From contig CANNBA010000002.1 in assembly GCA_947502765.1 (NCBI GenBank), forward strand, positions 1-64,000: a stretch of DNA of 64,000 bases, given 5' to 3'. Position numbers and translations under genes: made by a program. Of this stretch, positions 43,549-51,256 are shown one piece after another. The first letter of the stretch is position 1, and every line of letters begins with the position of its first letter. This DNA is from BACL11 sp945865535. Lineage in GTDB: Bacteria > Bacteroidota > Bacteroidia > Flavobacteriales > BACL11. The notes beneath the pieces are model-generated. The model worked only from the letters and a program-made list of their open reading frames with translations. It was not told the DNA's origin and made no database searches.

Positions 43549-44415
43549 CTAACCTAAAGCAACATCTAAACACATCATTACAATAAATCCGGCTATTAAT
43601 CCCATTGTAGCAAGATCAGTATTGCCTCCTCTTTGGCTTTCAGGTATAACTTCTTCTACTACAATAAAAATCATAGCGCCTGCTGCAAAGGCAAGTGCAT
43701 AGGGCAGGATAGGTAATACTTGCATTACAATAGCTGCGCCAATTACTGCAAATATAGGCTCTACAATTGCTGAGAGTTGACCCCATTTCCATGATTTCCA
43801 TTTACTTACACCCATTCTTCTTAAAGGCATTGAAACTGCAAATCCTTCAGGAAAATTTTGTATTCCAATTCCTATTGCTAGTGCTATTGCACCACCTATG
43901 GTAAATACTGAATGACCATCCATTCCTAATAGTTCGGGATTTGCAAGAGCTCCAAATGCAACTCCAACAGCTAAGCCTTCAGGTATATTATGTAAAGCAA
44001 TTGCTAATACTAATAATATCGTTTTTTTCCAGTTGGTTTCTATACCTTCAGCTTCTTCTTGTTTTGCAAATAGGTGTAAGTGGGGAATAATTTTATCTAG
44101 TGTGTATAGAAACAAAGCGCCTAAGAAAAAACCAATTGCTGGTGGTAGCCATATTGGCATGGTGCTTAATCCCATTTCATTTTGCAATTCAACATAAGAA
44201 ATTGAAGGAGAAAGTAGAGACCAGAAACTTGCAGCAATCATTACCCCTCCAGTAAATCCAAGTGCAGTATCTAGAACTTTTCGATTTGATGAGTTAAATA
44301 AAAATACTAGGGCTGCACCTAGTGCAGTTAATGCCCAAGTAAAAAGCCCTGCATAAAGTGCTTGCATTACAGGAGTTTGTATTATAAACCATTGGTATAA
44401 TGGGTAATTTTCCAT
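43549..44415 (-). CDS. ZIP-family metal transporter
   Basis: A 288-aa inner-membrane protein with eight hydrophobic helices. Helix IV has ALHNIPEGLAVG and helix V NFPEGFAVSMPL, the paired metal-site motifs of ZIP transporters (GufA branch). A histidine-containing loop (HLHLFAKQEEAEG) lies between helices III and IV. Zinc or other divalent metal uptake is expected. It is monocistronic: its start is followed on the other side by a 485-bp gene-free region. No metal-regulator site was recognised upstream. Confidence 0.92.
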   Translation of the reverse strand: MENYPLYQWFIIQTPVMQALYAGLFTWALTALGAALVFLFNSSNRKVLDTALGFTGGVMIAASFWSLLSPSISYVELQNEMGLSTMPIWLPPAIGFFLGALFLYTLDKIIPHLHLFAKQEEAEGIETNWKKTILLVLAIALHNIPEGLAVGVAFGALANPELLGMDGHSVFTIGGAIALAIGIGIQNFPEGFAVSMPLRRMGVSKWKSWKWGQLSAIVEPIFAVIGAAIVMQVLPILPYALAFAAGAMIFIVVEEVIPESQRGGNTDLATMGLIAGFIVMMCLDVALG

Positions 44416-44869
44416 TTTTTGTATTTTAATAAGCTTTTTAGCTGCTTAATTTTATTTGCGCTAAATTAATCATTCAATATAAAGCGACAATTAAATTGAC
44501 ATCAATATTTAATGATCTACTCAAATTTAAAAATAATACAGTAAACTAAAAAATGGAAAGAGGTTGCTTACGGTATTAAATTTGTGTAATGAAGTGCGAT
44601 TTATCTTGGTACTAAAGTCAATATAAAAATAGTAGTATAAATACTTTTGCAAGGTTTCTCATTTTCAATTATATTGCGTTATAGTTTACTTATGTAAACA
44701 AATAATATGGCATTTCTTCATCTATTATAGCTGCTTTTATTTAAAGTTTAAAAATTATAATATAAATATATTTAAATCAACATATTATATTATTTATATA
44801 TAGTAATAGTTTAATATTATTTGAAAGAAATAATAAAAAAAAGACAAAAAAACAAAACTATTTTATAAA
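44416..44869. other. AT-rich intergenic region without a gene
   Basis: This gap between the divergent ZIP transporter and XRE regulator genes holds no open frame with protein character and no tRNA-like or riboswitch-like fold that I can see. It becomes extremely A/T-rich from about 44750 on, with runs of A, consistent with curved promoter DNA for the regulator. The palindrome at 44870-44884 follows it. Confidence 0.6.
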
Positions 44870-44884
44870 TTTGTAATTTACAAA
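44870..44884. promoter_or_regulatory. Perfect palindrome upstream of the XRE regulator (operator candidate)
   Basis: TTTGTAATTTACAAA is a 15-bp perfect inverted repeat with one central base, ending 16 bp before the ATG of the XRE gene. Position and symmetry fit an autoregulatory operator. Confidence 0.55.
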
Positions 44885-44900
44885 TGTAATTTATTAAAAA

Positions 44901-45209
44901 ATGCATAAAAGACTTAAAAATTGGATGGAATCAGAAGGATTAAAAGCCTCAGAATTTGCTGATACTATTGGTGTTAATCGTGCTACTATTTCGCACATAC
45001 TTTCTGGTCGAAATAAGCCAAGTATTGACTTTTTTGAAAAATTATTACAGGCCTATCCTAATTTAAATGCTAACTGGCTGATTACAGGAATTGGTTACAT
45101 GACAGCTCAAATAGAAATACAAGAAGTGCGAATTTCAAAAAAAATTGGAAAAGTAGTAGTGTTTTATGATGACCAATCCTTTGAGGAAGTAAGTAAAGAT
45201 AATCACTAG
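44901..45209 (+). CDS. XRE-family helix-turn-helix regulator
   Basis: A 102-aa repressor-type protein. Residues about 1-66 form a Cro/C1-like five-helix HTH (ASEFADTIGVNRATISHILSG, then PSIDFFEKLLQAYPNLNANWL and TGIGYM). The C-terminal 35 residues are beta-strand-like (ISKKIGKVVVFYDDQSFEEV) and may serve dimerisation. Single regulators of this kind are common in flavobacterial chromosomes. The 15-bp palindrome directly upstream suggests autoregulation. It is 78 bp ahead of pyrD, which has its own promoter box. Confidence 0.88.
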   Translation: MHKRLKNWMESEGLKASEFADTIGVNRATISHILSGRNKPSIDFFEKLLQAYPNLNANWLITGIGYMTAQIEIQEVRISKKIGKVVVFYDDQSFEEVSKDNH

Positions 45210-45265
45210 TAGAAAGTAATTAGACAGATAGTAAGTCCCGTATAATTATTTTTCACTAAAAAACC

Positions 45266-45273
45266 TAACTTTG
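45266..45273 (+). promoter_or_regulatory. -7 promoter box of pyrD
   Basis: TAACTTTG, an exact TAnnTTTG match, 14 nt before the pyrD ATG. Confidence 0.55.
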
Positions 45274-45287
45274 CATAAAAATTATTC

Positions 45288-46316
45288 ATGTACAAAATAG
45301 TTCGGTTCATCTTATTTTTTTTCAATCCTGAGTTTATTCACAATATACTTTTTAAGTTAATTAAATTTACAGCAATGATTCCAGGTATCAACTGGACTTG
45401 GATACTGCTATTTAAGGTTCAAGATACTAGATTAGAAAGAGAGGTTTTTGGCTTGAAGTTTGAAAACCCAGTTGGATTAGCAGCAGGTTTTGATAAAGAT
45501 GCCAAACTCTTTGATGAATTAGGTGCTTTTGGATTTGGTTTTGTGGAAATCGGAACAGTAACTCCACTTCCACAGGAAGGAAACCCTAAGCCTAGATTAT
45601 TTAGGTTAAAACAAGACAAGGCACTGATTAATCGAATGGGCTTTAATAATAGCGGGATAGAGGCGATTAGCTCTAGATTAAGAAGAAAGAAAACTAAGCT
45701 CATTATTGGAGGTAATATTGGAAAAAATAAGTTAACTCCTAATGAAGATGCGGTAAGTGATTATGAAATCTGCTTTGAAAAATTATTTCCTTATGTTGAT
45801 TATTTTGCTGTGAATGTAAGTTCTCCAAATACTCCTGGTTTGCGCGATTTGCAGCAGAAAGCACCCCTCACAGCATTGCTTAATCGTTTGCAGGAATTAA
45901 ACAGTGCAAATGATAAAAGAAAGCCTATTTTATTAAAGATTGCTCCAGATTTAACAAATGCGCAATTGGATGATATTATAACAATTGTTGCTGACACTAA
46001 AATTGATGGAGTAATAGCAACTAATACTACAATTGATAGAAATGGGCTTAAAACCGATAAAAACAAACTTAAAGCTATAGGAGATGGGGGTTTGAGCGGT
46101 AATCCTGTAAAGTCTCGATCAACAGAGGTGATAAAGTACCTTGCTGATACATCCAATAAAGCATTTCCAATTATTGGAGTTGGTGGTATTCACTCCACTG
46201 AGGATGCTTTAGAAAAACTGGATGCGGGAGCTACTTTAGTTCAGTTATATACTGGCTTTATTTATGAAGGCCCCGCATTGATAAAAAGAATCAATAAAGC
46301 CATTCTGCAAAGATGA
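45288..46316 (+). CDS. pyrD: Dihydroorotate dehydrogenase (quinone), class 2
   Basis: Fourth step of pyrimidine synthesis, passing electrons to membrane quinones. The 342-aa protein has the N-terminal amphipathic/hydrophobic helices (about residues 1-35) that mark class 2 enzymes. The FMN barrel follows, with NPVGLAAGFDKD, FVEIGTVTPLPQ, NRMGFNN and AVNVSSPNTPGLR (catalytic serine region), then the C-terminal IIGVGGI phosphate site. The 3' end overlaps the HMG-CoA lyase gene by 4 bp. Confidence 0.96.
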   Translation: MYKIVRFILFFFNPEFIHNILFKLIKFTAMIPGINWTWILLFKVQDTRLEREVFGLKFENPVGLAAGFDKDAKLFDELGAFGFGFVEIGTVTPLPQEGNPKPRLFRLKQDKALINRMGFNNSGIEAISSRLRRKKTKLIIGGNIGKNKLTPNEDAVSDYEICFEKLFPYVDYFAVNVSSPNTPGLRDLQQKAPLTALLNRLQELNSANDKRKPILLKIAPDLTNAQLDDIITIVADTKIDGVIATNTTIDRNGLKTDKNKLKAIGDGGLSGNPVKSRSTEVIKYLADTSNKAFPIIGVGGIHSTEDALEKLDAGATLVQLYTGFIYEGPALIKRINKAILQR

Positions 46317-47155
46317 AAATAATAGAATGCCCTAGAGATGCCATGCAAGGAATTAGCGAATTTGTTCCTACTTCTAAAAAAATTGCATACATCAATCAAC
46401 TGCTAAAAGTAGGTTTTGACACCATAGATTTTGGAAGTTTTGTTTCTCCTAAAGCTATTCCTCAATTAAAAGATAGTGCTGCAGTTTTAAAAGGTTTAGA
46501 TTTAAGTGGCACATCTAGTAAATTGTTAGCAATTATTGCAAATACAAGGGGAGCTACTGATGCTTGTAATTTTCAGGAAATAAATTATTTAGGTTTTCCA
46601 CTTTCAGTTTCTGAGGAGTTTCAAAAAAGAAACACCAATAAAACTATTGATCAGGCGCTTAAGACTGTTGAAGAAATTCAGAACTTATCAGTAAAGAATA
46701 AAAAACAATTAGTAGTGTATTTATCCATGGCTTTTGGCAATCCTTATGGCGAAAATTACCATACTGATATAGTAGCAAAATTAACAGAACAACTAGCTAA
46801 TATGGAAGTAGGAACAGTTGCCCTATCAGATACTATTGGGGTTTCTAATCCTGAAAATATTGCGCCTCTTTTTAGTACTTTAATAAGGCAATATCCTACT
46901 ATTGAATTTGGGGCCCATTTTCATACTACCGAAGATAAATGGAGAGAAAAAGTAGAGGCGGCCTACCAAAATGGATGTAGAAGATTTGATGCCGCTCTAA
47001 AAGGATATGGTGGCTGCCCAATGGCTAAAGATGAATTGGTAGGGAATATGCCCACTGAAAAACTAATTACTTATTTTAAAGAAGATCTAGGGCTTAATTT
47101 AGATGAACTGGATAAAAGTTTGGAGATTTCAGACGCTATTTTCAATAATAGTTAA
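46313..47155 (+). CDS. Hydroxymethylglutaryl-CoA lyase
   Basis: A 280-aa TIM-barrel lyase of the HMGL-like family that cleaves HMG-CoA to acetoacetate and acetyl-CoA, at the end of leucine degradation. Seen are ECPRDAMQG (catalytic Asp/Arg start), FVSPKAIPQL, SMAFGNPYG, ALSDTIGV, GAHFHTT and the C-terminal GYGGCPMA with the conserved cysteine loop. This combination fits HMG-CoA lyase better than isopropylmalate synthase relatives. It is translationally coupled to pyrD by a 4-bp overlap, an odd pairing with no metabolic link I can see. Confidence 0.9.
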   Translation: MKIIECPRDAMQGISEFVPTSKKIAYINQLLKVGFDTIDFGSFVSPKAIPQLKDSAAVLKGLDLSGTSSKLLAIIANTRGATDACNFQEINYLGFPLSVSEEFQKRNTNKTIDQALKTVEEIQNLSVKNKKQLVVYLSMAFGNPYGENYHTDIVAKLTEQLANMEVGTVALSDTIGVSNPENIAPLFSTLIRQYPTIEFGAHFHTTEDKWREKVEAAYQNGCRRFDAALKGYGGCPMAKDELVGNMPTEKLITYFKEDLGLNLDELDKSLEISDAIFNNS

Positions 47156-47196
47156 TCTCAAGCGTTGTTATTGATGTTTTTAAGTTTAAAAATTTT

Positions 47197-47811
47197 ATGA
47201 GAATTTTATTTATTCTTTTCTTATCCGTTCAGTTTTTATCCGCTCAACAGCTTGTTGATAGTGGTATATTTGAGGTGTGTTATTCTGAAAAAAAACAACA
47301 ACCCTTATGGTTAGAATATGAAGTAGCCTGTCATACAAAAGCTTATGATCGTAAAGGATTGGATTTTAAACAAGACAAGTCTTTTAAAGGAGTAACTTCT
47401 GATGAAAATGATTACCACAAGAATGTATGGGATAAAGGCCATTTGGCTCCTGCTGCCGCTTTTAATTGCGATTATGAAAGCTTAAAAGCAACCTTTTCTT
47501 ATTTGAATTGTGCTTTGCAGCACGAAAAACTAAATAGGGGGCCTTGGAAAGATTTAGAGGCATATGAGAGAGAGTTATCCAAAACATATAAAGTTAATGT
47601 TAGGATTGAGTTGGAATTTGATTCTCAAAGTTTATTGTTGGAGACAGGAGCATTGGTTCCTTCTTTTTTCAGAAAAATAATAAGTTATAATAATATTCAA
47701 AGAGTATTTCGCTTCCCAAATAATACAAGCGTTTACAAAAGGAAATGGCAAAATTATGAAGTACACGCACCTTTTAAAATAATAGAAGGATGTAAAGAAT
47801 ATTCCTTCTAA
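47197..47811 (+). CDS. Secreted DNA/RNA non-specific endonuclease
   Basis: A 204-aa exported nuclease of the beta-beta-alpha metal family. The signal peptide is at about residues 1-16 (ending LSA). The catalytic motif appears as WDKGHLAPAA with general-base His82, and the metal-binding asparagine as FSYLNCALQHEKLNRGPW. The usual DRGH is DKGH here, a conservative change. It probably degrades extracellular or periplasmic nucleic acid for nutrients. It is 41 bp past the HMG-CoA lyase; no terminator was noticed between them. Confidence 0.88.
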   Translation: MRILFILFLSVQFLSAQQLVDSGIFEVCYSEKKQQPLWLEYEVACHTKAYDRKGLDFKQDKSFKGVTSDENDYHKNVWDKGHLAPAAAFNCDYESLKATFSYLNCALQHEKLNRGPWKDLEAYERELSKTYKVNVRIELEFDSQSLLLETGALVPSFFRKIISYNNIQRVFRFPNNTSVYKRKWQNYEVHAPFKIIEGCKEYSF

Positions 47812-47907
47812 TTATCAGATTAAATCTTAATCTTGATGAGGGCACTTTATATGATATTGTTAAATGTTTGTTAATAAATCGGACTGAATTTTAAACCCAA
47901 TATTTTT

Positions 47908-47955
47908 TTTTAGTACACTTAATTTCTATTTTCGTATTGTATTTAGTACACTAAA
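47908..47955. repeat. Direct repeat TTTAGTACACT upstream of the riboswitch
   Basis: TTTAGTACACTTAA-like units occur at about 47909-47922 and 47942-47955, with 33 bp between equivalent positions. They flank the likely promoter (TATTTTCG-type box near 47927-47934) and could bind a regulator. Confidence 0.4.
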
Positions 47956-48092
47956 GGATAGTGTAAAAGGGAATGGGGTGAGATGCCTCAACTTTTCCAG
48001 AAGCTGTAAGGTTCGTATAATTTGAATACCGCAATGCCACTGTTTAAACAACGGGAAGGCCAATTCAGAGGACCAAGTCAGAAGACCTGCTA
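47950..48092 (+). promoter_or_regulatory. Cobalamin (vitamin B12) riboswitch
   Basis: The leader of the propeller gene carries the conserved parts of a cobalamin riboswitch in order: GGGAATGGGGTGAGATGCC, then AGCTGTAAGG, TGCCACTG, GGGAAGGCC, and the closing AGTCAGAAGACCTGC. Both the spacing and the order match the family core, including the receptor-loop kissing region. A downstream hairpin (48107-48132) may be the expression platform. It implies that the gene at 48165 is repressed when cobalamin is abundant, and so serves B12 acquisition or a B12-replaceable function. The 5' limit is approximate. Confidence 0.92.
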
Positions 48093-48106
48093 AATGCCAT
48101 TATGTT

Positions 48107-48132
48107 AAATATTCTCTGGAAGAAGAGTATTT
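48107..48132 (+). promoter_or_regulatory. Hairpin after the riboswitch (possible expression platform)
   Basis: AAATATTCT (48107-48115) pairs with AGAGTATTT (48124-48132), with one G:U pair and an 8-nt loop. It lies between the aptamer and the ATG. No strong T tract follows, so control may act on translation rather than termination. Confidence 0.45.
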
Positions 48133-48164
48133 AAGATTTTTAAAAATTAAAAAAAATATTTATT

Positions 48165-49370
48165 ATGAAAAAAAGTGCATTTTGTATGCTCGTTTTGGCT
48201 GTACAAATAACTGCTGCCAAAGCTCAAGAGTATGTTCATCAGGTTATTGTTTTAAATGAAGGTTATTTTGATTATAACTTAAATCAGTCTATTGTTCCAC
48301 CCACTTTAGGTTCTTATAATCCAACTACACAAGCCTATACTAGCGTTGACACTTTGCATACAGCAAGGTTTGCTTCAGATTTAGTTGTTGATGCTAATTA
48401 TTTTTATGTTGCAGCAGACAATATGTTGTATAAGTATGATAAAAATACCTATGATGTAATTACAACTCAAGCAGTAGATGGTATCCGTAATTTATCAGTT
48501 TGGAATGATAAAATTATTGTAACTAGAGGAGATTATGATAATACTACATTTTCACCAATATTTTTTAATTCGTATTTACAAGTATTTAATACTTCAGATT
48601 TAAGTTTACATACAGAAATAGATACTATAACAGGGCCTAAATGGGCAACACAAAATTTAGTTGTTAATAATGACAAGCTTTATGTTGCAATAAATAATGC
48701 TTATGAATGGGGTAATTATAAAGGACTTGTTGGGATATTGGATTTAAATACTTTTGCTTATTTAAACGAAATAGATTTAGGAATAGATGGGATTAATCCT
48801 GATAATATGATTAAAAGTGGAGACCATATTTACACTATTAATAATAAAGATTGGTCGGGATCTTCTATATCACAACTGAGTTTATTAACCAATTCTGTTA
48901 TTACTACCAATTTAGCTGCTGCTCCTACTGGCTGTGGTACATCATGTTTGCGAGATAATAAAATCAATTATCAAATTTCAGGAGATACTATTTTAAATGA
49001 ATGGGATCTCTCTTTATTACCTAGTACAGGATCACCATTACCAATTAGTCAAAGTTTTTATGATTTATCTTACGATCCTATTAATACTCTACTGTATGCA
49101 AGTATAACTGATTATGCTACTTCAGGCTCAGTTAATATCTATGATGCCAATAACTTTTTACTTTCTTCTTTTGTATGTGGAATTTCACCAGGAACCATTG
49201 TTTTTGATATTAGAAGTGCTACAACTGGTATTTCTTCAGTAGTTTCAGATAATGTTGATCAAAGTTCTAATCAATACTATGATATGCTTGGTAGATTAAT
49301 TAGCAATGATCGATTTATTAAGAGAGGTATGTATATAAAAGATAATAAGCAGATTTTTATTGTTAAATAA
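48165..49370 (+). CDS. T9SS-secreted beta-propeller protein under B12 riboswitch control (BtuG-like)
   Basis: A 401-aa exported protein. The signal peptide is at about residues 1-20 (ending AKA). The body is made of repeating beta-propeller blades (ASDLVVDANYFYVAADNMLYKYD, read as strands, and similar units to about residue 345), of the YncE/DUF5074 kind. The last 45 residues look like a type A T9SS sorting domain (YYDMLGRLI, then GMYIKD and a final IVK). BtuG of Bacteroides is also a seven-bladed propeller that binds cobalamin at the cell surface. With a cobalamin riboswitch directly upstream, a cobalamin-capture role is a strong inference, but binding residues cannot be verified. A terminator follows the gene. 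Confidence 0.85.
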   Translation: MKKSAFCMLVLAVQITAAKAQEYVHQVIVLNEGYFDYNLNQSIVPPTLGSYNPTTQAYTSVDTLHTARFASDLVVDANYFYVAADNMLYKYDKNTYDVITTQAVDGIRNLSVWNDKIIVTRGDYDNTTFSPIFFNSYLQVFNTSDLSLHTEIDTITGPKWATQNLVVNNDKLYVAINNAYEWGNYKGLVGILDLNTFAYLNEIDLGIDGINPDNMIKSGDHIYTINNKDWSGSSISQLSLLTNSVITTNLAAAPTGCGTSCLRDNKINYQISGDTILNEWDLSLLPSTGSPLPISQSFYDLSYDPINTLLYASITDYATSGSVNIYDANNFLLSSFVCGISPGTIVFDIRSATTGISSVVSDNVDQSSNQYYDMLGRLISNDRFIKRGMYIKDNKQIFIVK

Positions 49371-49414
49371 ATTTTTTATTTGCAAAGAATCTACTATCTT
49401 CTATCATTAAAATT

Positions 49415-49444
49415 AAAAAGGCCGAGTATTACTTGGCTTTTTTT
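49415..49444 (+). terminator. Terminator between the two propeller genes
   Basis: A 12-bp stem AAAAAGGCCGAG (49415-49426) / CTTGGCTTTTTT (49432-49443) with two G:U pairs and a 5-nt loop, ending in seven Ts. It would stop most transcripts coming from the riboswitch. Confidence 0.85.
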
Positions 49445-49466
49445 ATCTTTACCAAAAAATAAAAAC

Positions 49467-50537
49467 ATGAAATTATTCAATTATTTACTAATAGCTACAC
49501 TTCTTATTTCTTCATGTAAAGAAGATGAGGCTGATGGGCCTATTTTTGATGAAAATTATGGAGAAGGAATGTATATTGTTTCAGATATAGGCGTTAGCTT
49601 TTATAATTACAAAGATTCGTTAGCACAAGTAATAAATCAGATTTATAAAACGGTTAATAATATCACAATTAGTAATCCAAAGAAAATTAAATTCAATGGG
49701 GGTAAAGCTTATATTTTAGCTGATAATTATATTATTGTAGTTGATGCAAAAACATTTGAACATCAGGGGATGATTAGTGGATTTGTAAATCCTGTCGATT
49801 TTGATTTTGTAAGTAATGATAGATTTTTTGTAGTAGATAAAGGGGATTCAAAAGTAAAAGTAGTTGATCTTAAGAATATGGAAATCACTTCTGATATTGA
49901 AACTGGAGACAATACTAGTCCAGTGTTTATTTTAAGCAATTCATACAAATCATTTGTTTTAAATGGAGGTGAATTATCAAGTCAAATAAAAGATTCAACA
50001 GTTGTAGTAATTGAGTTTAGAGATAATTTAGTAGCATTAGCTAATTTTGAAGGAAGTCTTCAAGTTGGAGAAAATCCTAATTCTGCAATTTTTACACAGG
50101 CTGGAAGATTAATAGTATTATGCAAGGGAATTTATGATGTAGTAAATCCAAATAATAATACAGCATCTTCTTTATCTGATATAAATCAATATAGCAATGA
50201 AGTATATAGTACGGATATTCTTTCAGGAATATATAACGCCCAAAATTTAATTAGTAATTTTGATAACAGTAGATGTTATTTTACAGCAGAAGGGGGCGTT
50301 TACAAACTCAATTCAAACACTCTAAATGTTACTTCATTAGCGAGTGTCAATGCTAGCGTGATTAATACAAATATTGAATCTCTTGAAGTAAACGATAGTA
50401 CTACGGTGTATTATGAAATGTTATATATGAATGATGTCAATTCTCCAAATTCTATCTATAAATACAATCTTGATTTATCATCTTTTGTTGATACAATTAT
50501 TGTTAATGGCACTGTAAGAGATATTAAATTCTATTAA
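49467..50537 (+). CDS. Beta-propeller lipoprotein, second member of the B12-linked pair
   Basis: A 356-aa predicted lipoprotein, with signal peptide ending LLISSC and Cys17 lipidated, followed by acidic residues that favour surface export. The rest consists of short beta-propeller blades (KKIKFNGGKAYILADNYIIVVDA-type units, broken up), a YncE/DUF5074-like fold similar in style to BtuG lipoproteins. I start at the ATG at 49467; the upstream frame from 49380 covers the terminator. A TATCTTTA box at about 49444-49451 might drive its own transcript. Pairing a sorted propeller with a lipoprotein propeller suggests a two-part surface receptor; btuB is not nearby. Cobalamin binding is inferred only. 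Confidence 0.8.
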   Translation: MKLFNYLLIATLLISSCKEDEADGPIFDENYGEGMYIVSDIGVSFYNYKDSLAQVINQIYKTVNNITISNPKKIKFNGGKAYILADNYIIVVDAKTFEHQGMISGFVNPVDFDFVSNDRFFVVDKGDSKVKVVDLKNMEITSDIETGDNTSPVFILSNSYKSFVLNGGELSSQIKDSTVVVIEFRDNLVALANFEGSLQVGENPNSAIFTQAGRLIVLCKGIYDVVNPNNNTASSLSDINQYSNEVYSTDILSGIYNAQNLISNFDNSRCYFTAEGGVYKLNSNTLNVTSLASVNASVINTNIESLEVNDSTTVYYEMLYMNDVNSPNSIYKYNLDLSSFVDTIIVNGTVRDIKFY

Positions 50538-50579
50538 TAGCTACAAGAATTTTAAAAATTATCTTTATAAGTCAAAAAT

Positions 50580-51242
50580 ATGAAAATACTATTAGTTGGA
50601 GCCAGCAGTGATATTGCTTGTCATTTATATGATAATTATTCAGATAAATATGAATTTATTAGATTGAGCACAAATTCTTTATTTAGTTGTGTAGATAATT
50701 TTGACATTTTGAATCCATTAACATATCTTGATATAGATAGTCTTGATGGTATTGTTTATTTTCCTGGCACTATTGTTTTAAAACCATTCAGACAATTAGA
50801 AATAAATGATTTTAAATCTGATTACGATATAAATGTTTTGGGTCTTTTAAATATTTTAAAATTTTATGAGGCTAAGTTGTCAATTGGCTCATCTATTGTT
50901 TTTATCAGTTCAGTAGCGGCAAGCACAGGAATGCCATTTCATTCTTCAATTGCTATGTGTAAATCATCTCTAGAGGCTTTAGCAAGAAGCCTTGCTGCTG
51001 AGTGGTCACCAAATATTAGAGTAAATTGCGTTGCTCCATCACTTATTAATACTAAGCTTTCTAAACGGTTTTTCAGAAATGATAAACAAAAAGAAATGAT
51101 GAATGAAAGACATCCTTTAAAAACTACTGGTAGCGCTAAAGATATTTCATATGCTATAGAATTTTTATTATCTAAAAAATCGAGTTGGGTTACTGGTCAG
51201 GTATTCAATATTGATGGTGGTATATCCTCAATAAAGTTGTAA
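50580..51242 (+). CDS. SDR-family protein lacking the catalytic tyrosine
   Basis: A 220-aa Rossmann-fold protein of the short-chain dehydrogenase/reductase type. The nucleotide-binding loop reads VGASSDIA, the NxxG strand INVLGLLN is normal, and SS(VAAS) gives the catalytic serine. The C-terminal part has NCVAPSLINT and TGQVFNIDGG. At the YxxxK position the sequence is IAMCK, so the lysine is present but the tyrosine is Ile. I recall the same change in SDR relatives encoded beside photolyases, which suggests a distinct function. It is 42 bp after the propeller lipoprotein and 14 bp before the photolyase, with no terminator in either gap. Confidence 0.88.
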   Translation: MKILLVGASSDIACHLYDNYSDKYEFIRLSTNSLFSCVDNFDILNPLTYLDIDSLDGIVYFPGTIVLKPFRQLEINDFKSDYDINVLGLLNILKFYEAKLSIGSSIVFISSVAASTGMPFHSSIAMCKSSLEALARSLAAEWSPNIRVNCVAPSLINTKLSKRFFRNDKQKEMMNERHPLKTTGSAKDISYAIEFLLSKKSSWVTGQVFNIDGGISSIKL

Positions 51243-51256
51243 TTTTTACTTTAGAA

